This document shows, piece after piece, positions 23,646 through 34,866 of a stretch of 64,000 nucleotides of DNA. The stretch's first letter is position 1. Each line of letters opens with the position of its first letter. Position numbers and translations under genes: made by a program. The DNA is taken from positions 62,001-126,000 of the forward strand of contig WBMZ01008639.1 of NCBI GenBank assembly GCA_013400975.1, written 5' to 3'. Below the pieces are notes generated by a model that had not been told where the DNA came from, did no database searches, and saw only the letters and a program-made list of their open reading frames with translations. Source of the DNA: Atrichornis clamosus (taxonomy: Eukaryota; Chordata; Aves; Passeriformes; Menuridae).

Positions 23646-25395
23646 TGTTTTGCCTCTTTTCACATTATTTTGGTAGTGAGAGGGCTATAGGGGTGGCTGC
23701 TGTGAGGAGCTGCTGGAAACTTTCCTCATGTCCAGCAGAGCCAATGCCAACCAGCTCCAAGATGGACCTGCTGCTGACCAATGCCAAGCTGTTGTGGTTT
23801 GAGCATGGCCGGAGGCCAGGCACTCATGGAAACTACCAAGGCTAACTTCCCCCTGCTGCTGGACAGGGGAGAGGAAAAAAAATTCAAAGCATTCATGAGT
23901 ACAGAGATAAGGACTTGAGAAAAACCAACAGGCAAAACAGGCAGGCAACTTAAAGACATGACAGTAAATTTATTACACTAAAACTAACAGACACGGACCA
24001 GGATAATGAGAAGTAAAATGAGCTTTTGCAGAACACCTTCTTTCCCCTCAACTCCCTCCTCCCAGCTCTCCCTCCTACCCAAATGGCCCAGGGAGACAGA
24101 GAATGAGGGTTGTTTGGTCAGTTCATCATCTGTGGCTTCTTCCTGCTGCAGAACTGGAGCTATTTTCCCCTGCTGCTTCTGTGGGGGTCCCCTCTGGGAG
24201 ACAGTTCTCAGGAACTACTCCCTTTAGAAAGTCCATCTCACAAGCAACTACCTTCTGCTAATTGTTGCAACACAAGTCCATCTCATGGGCAGCAGTGGCC
24301 CTCAAACTGCTGTGGCATGGGTCACTCCTCCACAGGCTGCAGTTCTTTTCAAGCATCCACCTGCTCCAGCGTCTGCAGGTGGGTCTCTGCACTCCTGTGG
24401 TCCTCCATGGGCTGCAGGGGGACAGCCTGCCTTAACATGGTCTCACCACCAGCTGCAGAGGAATCTCAGCTCCAGCTCCTGCACCTCCTCCCACTCCTTC
24501 TGAACTGACCTTGGTGCCTCCATGTTGTTTATCTGCTCACACCTTCTCACTCTCCCCCTCTTCTGTGGCTGGAATTAAAACTGCGCCACCAGGATTGTTT
24601 TGAATTCCTTCTTAAATCTTTTATCACAAAGGCGGTACCATTATTAACTGGCAAGTGACATGTCCATCTATGCAGCCAGCCAGACATTGGCCCTGCAGGA
24701 CATGATGGTGGGGCTTCTAGCAGCTTCTCACAGGAGCCAGCCCTGCAGCCCCTCTGCTACCAAAAACCAGGTCTTGCAAAACTACAACACAAGCTCATCA
24801 GCGATGGTGGTAGCCCCTCTAGGATAATGTAGTCAAGAAGGGGTAAAAAGCCGCTGCTGTAACACCAGCAGAAGTCAGAGGAGAGGAGTGTGAATATGCA
24901 AAAGAAACAACTCTACAGACCCCAAGGTCAATGTGGAAAGAGGGGTGAAAGGTGCTCCAGATGCCAGAACAGAGATTCCCCTGCAGCCAGTAGTGCAGGC
25001 CACGGTGAGGCAGCTATGCCACTGCAGCCCATGGAGGTCCATGGTGGAGGAGAGATCCACCTGCCACCCCTGGAGGACCCCATGCCAGAGCAGGTGGATG
25101 CCTGAAGAAGGATGTGACCCCATGGGAAACCTCTGCTGGAGAAGGTTTGCTGGCCCTCACAGGGGACTCATGCTGGAGCAGTCTGTTCCTGAAGTACTGC
25201 ATCCCATGGAAGGGATCCATGCTGCAGCAATCTGCAAAGAGTTGTGGCCTGTGGGAAGGACTCACGTTGCAGAAGTTTGTAGAGGACTGGAAGGAGCAGC
25301 AGAGATGTGTAATGAACCCACCACAAGCCCTGTTCCCTGTCTCCCCGAACTTCTGGGAGAGAGAAGGTAGAGAGCTTATGGGTGAATTTAAACCA
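23646..25395 (+). mobile_element. Forward LTR interrupted by a nested LTR
   Basis: The left part (23646-23789: ggctataggggtggctgctg, gagccaatgccaaccagctccaagatgg) matches the 5' end of the 1.1-kb LTR at 49289. The sequence resumes at 24790 with catcagcgatggtggtag and continues through 'acagaccccaaggtcaatgtgg' and 'gattcccctgcagcc' into the repeat-rich U3. Similarity fades at about 25385-25400 before the expected polyadenylation signal and 3' terminus, so the 3' third is missing or replaced. Removing 23790-24789 and one target duplication gives a continuous LTR. The frame open at 24933-25370 is part of the U3 repeats and is not a gene. Confidence 0.85.
23790..24789 (-). mobile_element. Nested solo LTR, reverse orientation
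   Basis: This 1000-bp LTR starts TGTTGTGG and ends CTACAACA, giving TG...CA termini that are inverted repeats of each other. It lies inside the forward LTR. Exact 5-bp target duplications CAAGC flank it at 23785-23789 and 24790-24794, typical of ERVL-type integration. The sense strand is the reverse one: its 5' end reads tgttgtagttttgcaagacc, and a polyadenylation signal AATAAA lies on the reverse strand at 23969-23974. It is a relative of the outer LTR, but its ends and U3 differ, so it is a separate subfamily. No internal retroviral region is present, so it is a solo LTR. Confidence 0.9.
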
Positions 25396-26193
25396 CATGC
25401 TTAGTCCTGACTTTGAAGGTCTTAGGACTGAGGCTTGTTCGGCTTGTTCTGAACTTGTCTTGACCTGTCTGGAGTTTTTATTTTACTTGGTTTTGCTGTA
25501 GCAGTAACTTCTTTTGTGATCAGGAGTCTATGTCCAAGCAGTATTACTTTTGCTTATCTTTGTGTGGCACTACCATAGTTTTTATACAGATAACAGTAAC
25601 AAGCAGTAATTCTGTAAAAAACGGAAAAGTTTATGACTGTAACTTGATAATGTAATGTGGAGAAATATATGCCTCTTATAACAGCAGAACTTCAGAGAAG
25701 GAGAAAACCAGGATGCAGCATAAGGGAGTACAGACATGGGATGGTAATATATGGTGCACAGACTTGGTACTGGTCATAACCCCATCCTTATACACAGTTG
25801 ACCAATGTTCAGTTAAAGTTCAGACCTGGAACCTGATAAAAACAGTTTGAGGGGTAACAAAGAAAAAAAAGAGGAAATAGGTAATCTGTGTAAAATGCAC
25901 CATACCTAGCAAATTTGTGTATAATGTGAACTTGTTGACCAATGAAGAAAGACCAAGGTGTAAAAGCAGATTAGCAAATGTTAAAATGAACTAAATCCTA
26001 GAGAGGGAAAGAAAAAAACACAAGCATCATAGTCATCCTTGGTGAAGGGCAAGGGACACTGACGGCTCACAGTCCCCTACTCCAATAGAATGAAAGCATC
26101 AATATTACCACCACAGAGAGAAGTGAAGGGTAATTAAAAACCCCAGAACAACAGGAGAGATAAAACCCAGGAAATGTGTGTAAAAAAGTTAAA
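25396..26193. other. Unclassified sequence between LTR pieces
   Basis: About 800 bp separates the outer LTR from the head-to-head fragments. I recognise no gene or repeat. It is moderately A-rich and might be host DNA or an ERV remnant too decayed to recognise. Confidence 0.4.
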
Positions 26194-26600
26194 TGTGTTG
26201 CTATTAATACTTAGGACTTTTCATCCCTGCCCAGCTACTCTCACTTTCCCTCCTCAACAGGACAGATGAAGTAAATAAGAAAAAATAGGATGAAATAGAT
26301 TGTGACTTGAGATAAAGACAGAACATCAGTTATCAAGAACCATCATGGGCCAAAACAGACTCAATTTGACAAAACTGATCTAATTTATTGTCAATTAAAA
26401 TAGAGTTGGATGGTGAGAAATGAAGACAAAATCTAAACCACTCTCACCCCAGCACATCTTTTCCTTGACTCCTGAACTTCACTCCACTGATGACTCTCCT
26501 ACCTCTTCCCACTCCAAGCAGCACAGAGGGAGTAGTACAGGGGATTTTGGACAGTCCACCACAGGTCATCTCTGATACTGCTTCTTTCCATGCTTTCCCC
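26194..26600 (-). mobile_element. LTR 3'-end fragment, reverse orientation
   Basis: Read on the forward strand this is the reverse complement of the 3' end of the 1.1-kb LTR family. Landmarks are 'accatcatgggccaaaacagactcaatttg', 'tctaatttattgtcaattaaaatagagt', containing the reversed AATAAA region, and 'cttcactccactgatgactctcc'. About 400 bp are kept. The fragment is more diverged than the copy at 49289. Its right boundary runs into a forward fragment of the same family. Confidence 0.75.
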
Positions 26601-27050
26601 CTCTCCGATATGGTGTCTCCATGGGCCACATTTCTTCCAGCAGATACCCACACAACCAGTTTCCAGCTCCAATCCACCCACTGTGGGGCACTGCTGAGCC
26701 CTGCCACCAAGTTGGGGAAAATGTATTGAAGAAAGGGGAGAAAATACCACTGAGAGAGAAGGAGAGAACAAAAAGAGTGAGAAACAACAGAGGGTACACT
26801 GAGGTGAGAGAAGAAGGAGGGGAGGAGGTGCTCCATGTGCTGGAGAAGAGACTCCCCTGCAGCCCACCGAGAGGCCATGGTGAGCAGATGTCCACACTGC
26901 AGCTTGTGGAGGACCCTGCGCTGTAGCATGTGTGCATCTGCAGAAGGAACTGTGGCCCAGGGACAGCCCACACTGGAGAAGGCGAAAAGCATGAACAACA
27001 AAAACATTGGAGAGGAGCAATTATGGATTTACCACAATCCCCCTTCCCTT
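26601..27050 (+). mobile_element. LTR 5'-part fragment, forward orientation
   Basis: Forward-sense matches to the 1.1-kb LTR family: 'ttccagctccaatcc' near the 5' end, 'tattgaagaaaggggag', 'gaggaggtgctccatgtgctggagaagag', 'ctcccctgcagccca' and 'accacaatcccccttccc'. It abuts the reverse fragment on its left, forming a head-to-head pair. The polyadenylation signal and 3' end are absent. The exact left boundary is uncertain by about 60 bp. Confidence 0.72.
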
Positions 27051-27179
27051 GTACTCCTCATTCTTTCTTAAGTAGTACTTAGATAATGCTGAAGCAGTAT
27101 TTTTTCTAGAAATTTTGTACATTTGTAGGAAATACAGAAATTACAGTTAAAGGATGTAAGGAAGAAAAGCATTTTCTAT

Positions 27180-27340
27180 AATTAGAGATAACTATAGCTA
27201 CAAATAACTAGTTCATCATTTTACATATAAAGAGCAGTGACAGAAAAATCAGTTAATAACTTACTGGAAATCACACAAGTATTAGAGTACAAAATTAAGT
27301 CGAGCACTTCAGACTTCTAGCCACTAGCATAAACAAAACA
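27180..27340 (-). mobile_element. MIR-type SINE remnant, reverse orientation
   Basis: The forward strand resembles the reverse complement of MIR. It shows 'catcattttacatataaagagcagtgacag', then 'gttaataacttactggaaatcacacaag' (counterpart of the 'aagtaacttgcccaaggtcacacag' consensus), then 'cttcagacttctagccactagca'. The order and spacing fit, but many positions are mutated. It is the second such relic in the window, in the opposite orientation to the one at 7843. Confidence 0.6.
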
Positions 27341-30300
27341 TACTCTGTCACTTTGCTAGTGTACCTGTACATTGTCTGTTATAGATGCATTGCCTCCCTA
27401 GGATTACACACCACTCGCTGGTTAACACACAAAAAAGATTATCCATCTTTCAGTAGGAACAAGGTTACTTAGCCTGGAGTTTTATCTTAGGCACTGTTGG
27501 TGTGACTCTGAATCATGTTATGCAGAATTACCCTATCCTTTGGTGTATTGAGCTGCTCTGGGATCAGGTAGATTCTGAATGACTGTGAGAAGGAAAGCTT
27601 CCCTGTATTTTCAAGCAATCTCGCATTTTGTAACGTTATGGACAGCATAGCTACATATATGTTAAATGTAAGAAGATTGGAACGTGAACAGATCACTGTT
27701 ATCTGGTACTGGTTCTATAAATGGTGAGTTTAAGCTTCCATTTCTTTGCTGAACATTGCTAATTGTTTTGCCACCTACTTCTTTTCTACATCATTTGTTT
27801 CATCTCCTTGTAATGTTCTGTCTGGCAACAAACTGAGTAATGATAAGTTAAAAACCTCTTCTAAGCTTTACTTACTACTGCAAATGTGAGCAATTCTCAA
27901 GGGAGATGGAGAGGAGTGCAGAGTCACGGAGGATATCCTGAGGGAAGTAGGTAAGAATTTAGATATGCCTGGCTGAGCTTAGTTGATACCTAGGTAGAAA
28001 CATATTGGAAAGCAGAAGGAGATTTAATTGCTTAAATATAGACTTTTAGGAGCATTTTTAACCAATATAAAATTCCCCCCAGCCTCCCACTGTTCAGAAA
28101 ATGTCTCCTGCAAATCACACTTCCTGTGCAGAAGCCCTTTCCAGATACCTCAGACACCCTAAGGGTTTTTGAAAGGGCCCTAGAGACTGAAGCTTGTATC
28201 TGGGTGCCTGAATTGTACCTCAGGTGGTTTCAGTTTCCTTTCACCTGACAGTGTGCTGCAGTAAGGTATCAGGACTATTCAGATATTAGGCCTTAGCATT
28301 TGCCAGGTTTTCTTGGAGGCAATTCGATAGGTAAACTCTACAAAGTGGAGAGAGTGTGGCTTCTCACTGGTGGAAGTGTAGGCTGGAGATAAAAGGAGAA
28401 TCATGGTTGTCAGTGTTTTGGTATGTGAGAGAGGTGAGGGAGGGAAGCTCAGCATGGAAGGGATGAGAAGATGCTGAGGCTTTGTCTTAGGAGAGAACAA
28501 CAGGAAGATATGATTTTGTGGGTTTAAGATTGCAAATCTATTTTTCTCTTTGTCAGGAAAACAATAGTTTTCCCTAAATTATCATTTTTGCATCTTGGCA
28601 CCATCAACCAGTTCAACGGATCTATTTATAAGAATTAAAATACTTCTAAATATGTGTGGTTTTAAAATATCCATCATCACAATCAAATGTCCTTGTTATT
28701 GCAGGGGTGGCACCAAAACTCAAAATAAATATTCATGAGATATATTTGGGAGGCATTCTTGCTATGAAGATGCATTTTAAATCTTTCAAATTAATTTAAG
28801 AATGGGGGAGTTACAAATTTAGCCAGAGACTAAATTAGACTACATTCATATGGATTCCTATTAATAATAGGAATAGCTAGCAAATTAAAGTGGGTCATTT
28901 CGTTAAGGCTCACCAGTTTACAGATTTCCAGGCCTATTCATCAAAATATCAGTACTATCTAGTTGTCATGTAGTTTGATATTAGATATTTCTCTTATAGT
29001 AATGGATTCCTGGAACATTCTTGCTAGAGATGAAGAAACAACAAAAATTATAAGGGGAAAAGTCATTGAAGGTACTTCATGGCCAAATGGAATACTGGTA
29101 GAAGATACTCAGAAAAAAACCCCCATACAAGCAGTGAAGGGTTAACACTGTGCTGAAACCTAAAATTGGAAGAAGAAATATCAGGATGGATATGTAGCAC
29201 ATGGCTTGATGAAGGATACCAAAAATTGATATCATCTCATATTATGCAAACCATTCTGAGAATGAAACCTCAAAAGGCAAAAATATCGTAGTGGCTGATA
29301 AGCCAACAGAGATTTTTCAGTGGAAAAATGAGAAATAAAAGTGTTTGGATGTTATGAGCAACCAGACAACAAACCTTGCAAAAGAACTAATGGCTTCTTA
29401 CATTTCCTGGCTAATTACTAAATATAAACATGTACACACAGATCCCAATGCATCAAGAAGATGTTTTGTTATACGTGGGGGCAGATTTGCAACTCTGCTT
29501 TAATGCATTTTATTGTCCAGTGCTGAAATTATTTGTGTTTGGTGATAAAGTTACTTGATGCATTTCTATGAACTGCCTATAACAGAACCTCTTAAAATGT
29601 GACCCCAAAAGACTTGTAATTCATTGAGTCTAGAAATGCCTTTAATTCAGCTTGACCACTTGCCATTGAAAGATACTTTCTAGATGGGAAGCTATAGAAT
29701 GCTGTGTTATTTAGTTATTCATTTTAAAAGATGATTATAGGAAAACATTGTATATGAAAAAGGCCTATAGTGAACAAATCAATGTTGCAACAGAGCTGAG
29801 AGGTGTTTGAAAGCAGTAGAGTTTAAAAAAAATCTGGAAGAGAAATTGTATGGCTTCCTAAGTGAAAATTATATCAAGCCTAAAGTGTTTTAAAAGTGAT
29901 GTATAAAGAATAAATTTAATTATTTTTCTTTTGAATTTGAAACTGTTTTATGTTTTGTAGATAAGTGGGAATAAGCTGTCTTGTGGAAAAATCCTAATGG
30001 TCTTTTCTGACCCCAAAATTGCATTTTTTTCATACACTTGCTTGAGCTACAACTTACAGCCAGTAGGGCCTCAGTTCCGTTGGCTAAATATTGCCACTTG
30101 AGACGACCAAAAGGATCCCAGTATCTTTATGTGTCAGCAGTTAAGAAAACATTCCTGTGAAAGGTTATGGGCAAAAGGTTTTACTGACATGACAGATGAA
30201 TGCCAGTCAGCATAGCCTATTGTATCTCTAATTACAGTAGAGAATTACCTTTGGAGAATAAATTAAGTCATACCTCAGTTGGCTCTCGTACAGGTTGGAC

Positions 30301-30751
30301 ACAGTGTGCACGTGGATACCTACATAACTGGGGTATTTAGGTATATCAACCTCATATTGAACCCCACCTTAACTTCCTAAAAGAGGAATCTATGACTGGA
30401 ATGAAATGTGTAAAGATAATTCACTTTGTGGTAGACTTTAGGCAACTAAAGTAGGCTCGGACTTCAAACAATTAAGCCAATAATGGTTTGCTGTCTGCCA
30501 GGTCCCCCTAGGCACTTTAAAAATGTTTTGGTGACATAACTGCTGATCAGTGTGACTAGAGTCAACAACCCTTAGTATGTATCTTTTCATTGAGACAGAG
30601 GAAACCCTCTTGGAGTTTTCATGAGGTCAGTCATTCAAGACAATATTTGCTTCCTGTTTACTGAAGAAGTTCTGACTTTCAGTCATTTGAGGTATTACTT
30701 GTTAGAAGAGCTTGTAATTAATGTCTTAACCCATATCTACATTATGAATAC
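27341..30751. other. Non-coding AT-rich stretch
   Basis: No gene or transposon is recognised over 3.4 kb. Short open frames (28279-28500 reverse, 28963-29145 forward) show no motif. Confidence 0.5.
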
Positions 30752-30940
30752 TGCTTCCCTTTGCCCAGAAAAGTGGTAGAGTCACCATCCCTAGAAGTGT
30801 TCAAAAAATGTGTGTCTATGGCAGTTGATGGTTTAATGGAGAACATGGTAGTGGTGTCAGGTTGATGGCTGGACCTGATGACCTTAGAGGTCTTTTCCAA
30901 CACTAAAGATTCTGTTATTCAATGGTACTATAATTCTATG
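30752..30940 (+). mobile_element. CR1 LINE, short 3' fragment
   Basis: Forward CR1 tail: 'aagtggtagagtcaccatccctagaagtgttcaaaaaatgtg', then 'tggacctgatgaccttagaggtcttttccaac' and a decayed octamer tail ending in 'aattctatg'. About 190 bp remain, covering the last ORF2 codons and the 3' UTR. Confidence 0.88.
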
Positions 30941-31249
30941 CATGTGCAAAGGCCTTTTAATCCTCAGACTTCATGAATAACATGTGGGAGAATTGCCTTC
31001 CATAGAAACAACTCCGGGAGACTGTTTCAATTTTCACTCTAGGACAAACAAGCTCTGCACAGTTGTACGAATGAAGTGAGAAGTATTTAAAATAATATAT
31101 TAAACTATTAGCACTGCTTCAAATGAGTTGTTTTAGTTTGACCTAATTTAAAGGGGAAAAAAAGATTTTTTAAATGGCAAATCTGTAAAATCTGTAAAAG
31201 AAACCGTTTAATAAAATTATCTCGATAAATTCATTTTTAAGGGTAAAAA

Positions 31250-31850
31250 GAGTTAAGGAACAATAATATGCACAAGTACTAACTGTCCAAAAATGGAAGA
31301 AGGCAAGGAAGCACAGGTAGGAGAGCGATGTGACTAATTCATGGATTCTTCCTTAAATGCAAACCTAAGCAGAAGTCTTATAGAAAGTAGAAACGAGTTG
31401 CAAGTATCCATGAGGTTTATAAAAATGTATCACAAGCATGAAGGGATCTGGGTAAGAAAGGCTAAGACAGAAAAAAAAGATGCAAGTAGTATGAGACATC
31501 AAAAATGGGAGCCAACTTTGTAGGTGGGTTAGCATCAAATTGTGGGTCTACTGTTCACTGAGGAGGGTGGATTGTAAACAGATGACACCAAGGAGGATGA
31601 AATGTTTAACGTATCTTTTTTGCTTCTGTCTTCCCCAGAAGGTTAGCTTGAGCTACTGACTAGAGCAGTTAGTGCAAGAGAAGGCAGAATGAGAATCAGT
31701 TCCATTACCCAAATTTAGAATACAAATTTTTTTATAAGCTTTAGGACATCTGCGATATCTTCATGGACCTAGAAGTTATGACACAAATCCTCCTGGAGAA
31801 AGAACTGGAGGTCAGACAGCACACCTAGAAGTGTCTTAGCAGCAGTAGAT
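31250..31850 (+). mobile_element. Old CR1-like fragment (endonuclease-RT linker)
   Basis: A degraded forward stretch resembles the linker between the CR1 endonuclease and RT. It reads 'gaggtttataaaaatgtatc', then 'gtgggtctactgttcactgaggagggtgg', then 'tcttttttgcttctgtcttcccc', which is the counterpart of an FFASVF-like motif. Wording is closer to old reptile-type CR1 than to the younger bird copies nearby. Together with the fragment at 32985 it may be one ancient insertion whose RT centre is no longer recognisable. Confidence 0.5.
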
Positions 31851-32984
31851 AGTTAGTGCTTAGTCTGAGCAAAGACTGAGCAAATGTTTGAACTGAATTT
31901 AGATCAAGGCATCAGCTTACAGTAGGCAATTTAGACTAGTGATGGTTTGCATAACTCAGAAGTTTTGAAAACATCCCAGGTCAATACATTGTCATCGCAA
32001 GGAGGACCTGTGACTGTGTGTCAATTTGAAATTAGAACCCTTAAATTCAGATTTGTTATGTAGTTGATTGAATGTGTGCCAGGTAATGAAATAAAATACC
32101 CACATGTACCACCCATACCAAATGTCTTTTAGAAACAGGGGCTTGAATCAGGGTGAGAATACCCTGCAATGTCTTGAATAGCAGCAGAGGTTACTAATCC
32201 TAAATTCCCACTGTAGTCAATGGAATCTAAAATTCATTTCAATTGCTGAAACTTAAGCCTCTAGTTAAACTTAGGATCTTCAGGCTGTCTAGTGAGGGCA
32301 TGGGGCTCACACTGTCCTGGTATTATATCCCCAGTGGCTGTCTTGGATACATGCATGACCTCAAATGATACTAGACACTTGTGTGTGTAGTTTAATCAAA
32401 CTGGGGGTTCATTTTCTCTATATTGAGAGATTAGACACTTCCAAAACTTGTGGAAACTTATATGTGGATAAGAAGTTATGCTATAATACCCATATAAACT
32501 TAGCAAATACATATATATTTGACATATATCCTGCCCTGAAGTACAAGGAAAGAGTGTAGTCATGTTCATAGAATTTGTGGGGAAGGGGATTGTAGAGGAG
32601 AGACATATAGTTTATACTGACAAAGAAAAAAATCTGAATTAATAAACTATGTCAAGCTTCTGAAGGACAGATGGATAGATTAATTAGTTTGAAAACAAAA
32701 TGAATCTGGACCAACTCACCTAATATTTTTACATTACAAGATCAGAGGCCCTGGGAATTTAGTATGTTTTTAACTGTTATAACATTTTCTTTTCTTTTCT
32801 TTTTTTTTTTTAATAACCCAAGTAAAGAAATAGATTTTTGTTGACTCTTCTGCTGAGGCCTTAAACATTGCTTGGAAAACTGTGCCCAGAGAATTATTTG
32901 TGGTTCACTGCCAGAACAAAAAGATGTACAGAGTGGAGCTTCATTTGTTTTTTTCATTAACAACTGGGATGATGGAATCAAGGG
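31851..32984. other. Stretch between two old CR1 pieces
   Basis: No clear gene or repeat. The length is about right for a decayed CR1 RT core between the linker fragment and the next fragment, but I cannot see the RT motifs. A T-run lies at 32797-32811. Confidence 0.35.
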
Positions 32985-33480
32985 CATATGATTAAATTTT
33001 CAGACAACACATAGCTGGGAGGGACTGTAGGCATACTGGAGGATAGGATGAGAATCAAAAATGATCTTGACAAATTGAAGAAATGGTCTGGAAAAAAAAC
33101 AGATGCAGTTCAACAGAGACGAGTGCAAGGAACTACATTCAGACAGATATAATTAACAGCATAAGTGAGAAGAAAAACAAATGGTTGTGAAGAAATTAAT
33201 TCCCTGCCTTTCCAGGGATTAGAGTGGATCATAAACTGAACTTGAATCTGTAAAGTCATCCTGTCAGGAAAAAAAACCAAACACCATATTCAAAGTATAA
33301 TCAAGAATGTAAGTCTGCAAGATGCGTTAAGCCTATTTACTTTACTCATTACTAGGGCAACAGGTAGAGTACAGTCTGGGCAGGTCACCTTCAGAAAGCA
33401 TGTCTGCCAAAGGCAGGAATTTTAAATTACAGCAATCCCAGAGCAGATCAGAGATCCAGAAAACAGAATCTAAAAGGAAG
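32985..33480 (+). mobile_element. Old CR1-like fragment (after RT catalytic motif)
   Basis: The forward strand starts at a decayed counterpart of the FADDTKLGG region (tcagacaacacatagctggg). It continues with 'gatcttgacaaattgaagaaatggtctg' and 'atgcagttcaacagagacgagtgcaagg', both standard CR1 ORF2 wording, then a later segment with 'aacaggtagagtacagtctgg'. It is more diverged than the CR1 copies at 15.6 and 46 kb. There is no open frame. Confidence 0.75.
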
Positions 33481-33669
33481 CATTGAATAAAGTGAGTATA
33501 ATGAGTAGGATACTATAGAGAATATGCCAAAAATTCCCTTTTTAAGAAAGGTTATTGTTACAGGAAAATACATCATGCTGTGTTCAACAGACCAAGAGGC
33601 TGCTGAGGCTCTCAGAGCTCCATGCCGTAGATGCAACCAGTAGCAAGGCTGAACTTGTGTTCCCAGCAG

Positions 33670-33688
33670 GCACACACACACACACACA
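33670..33688. repeat. (CA)n microsatellite
   Basis: A perfect CA run of about nine units, followed by a CA-rich imperfect stretch to about 33770. Confidence 0.92.
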
Positions 33689-34719
33689 GAGCACATGTAT
33701 ACACCACACAGACACACACAGTGATCCATGCGGACCACAGACACACAGAGCACTCCCACAAACACAGACAGCACCAACAGCCTTATCCTGCCCACATCTC
33801 TAGCTGAGCAGGCTGGAGGTTTGCTAGTGAAAATACATATATGCACATGTATATAAATATATATCTACATATGTATAACATGGATGTTCCTCAGGAGCTG
33901 GGCTCAGACACTCTGCCCAGCAGCTCTGCCTACATTCCAGTCTCCCTGGTGTCTAGCACCTGGACATACAAGCCCCTGTCCAGCTGCTGCAGCAGACCGT
34001 CTCACTCATACAAATACAGTCACTCACGGACACTCAGGGCTGGTTGGGACTTCCCTGGTGCCCACTAGTCAAGTTCTCCAGGTTCTCACCCTTACAGACA
34101 CACACGATCTTGCCCCTAGAGACTCCAGATCCTATAGTCACTCCAGAAAGTGCTGACACTCCCCTGGTTTCCCAAAGTTTGGGAAAAGTCCCGTTCCCTC
34201 CTGGGGTCTCACTCTTGGAGACACCTCTTCCCTCCAGATCCCAGACTATGTCACCTGCCTCCCTGGTTTATCTGGCTGAGTTTTCACTAGTGATCTCACA
34301 CATTCCCACACCAAGCATAACTCCAGGTGCTGCGTCATGGACACATGGGCCTCTGACTCAGTTCCCACCAGGGCTGGCACTTGGGTTTCACTCAATCTGG
34401 TCTCTCCAGTCCAGTTGCTGGCACTCAGGCAAATGCACCTATTGCTGGCACTCAGTTGCCCTCCCACAGACACGTACACAGAAGGGGGAGTCAATCTCAC
34501 AGAAAAAATAGCAGGAGTTGTGCTGAGCAAATGCAGGGTATGGCCAGACAAAGTATTCTGACCAGCAAGCTATTTACATGCAACTAGCCCTTTTTATCTC
34601 CTTATCCCATGTTTTCCCAAACTTATTCCTAGTCAGATCTTCTGAATTCCCTTCAATGCTTTTGGTTCCTCCCTAAATATCCCATAATGAGGTTTGAAAA
34701 ATACCCAAATGCTCTTCTC

Positions 34720-34866
34720 CTGCATCCCATAAAGTGTTCCATACACCTGGGCAGTCACCCACTCAGTCCCAAAGGTGATCTAGCATTGACTCATTGTGAT
34801 GAGTCCACATGTGACACCCATCACCATGAGTCAATGCTGGAGCATGGGGCACATTATGGGATGCAG
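34720..34866. repeat. Long imperfect palindrome
   Basis: Outer arms ctgcatcccataa (34720-34732) and ttatgggatgcag (34854-34866) are exact 13-bp reverse complements. Inner arms agcattgactcat (34782-34794) and atgagtcaatgct (34826-34838) are also exact. Next come gtgatg (34796-34801) and catcac (34819-34824). The centre is the perfect palindrome cacatgtg at 34806-34813. The left arm carries about 34 extra bases between outer and inner arms, so the outer arms are off-centre. It could form a cruciform or RNA hairpin. Confidence 0.9.

Noticed and set aside
24110..25370. Open frames of 132 and 145 codons
   Set aside because: They lie in the nested and outer LTRs, in antisense and sense respectively, and are repeat-derived.
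26444..27007. 187-codon reverse open frame and overlapping 173- and 135-codon frames
   Set aside because: They span the head-to-head LTR fragments; stop-poor U3 sequence explains them, and no protein motif is visible.
33448..34511. Open frames of 132 and 155 codons
   Set aside because: The first reads the CA/TG-rich tract (Val-Cys runs) and the second the stop-poor LTR-like block. Overlapping frames on both strands argue against coding.
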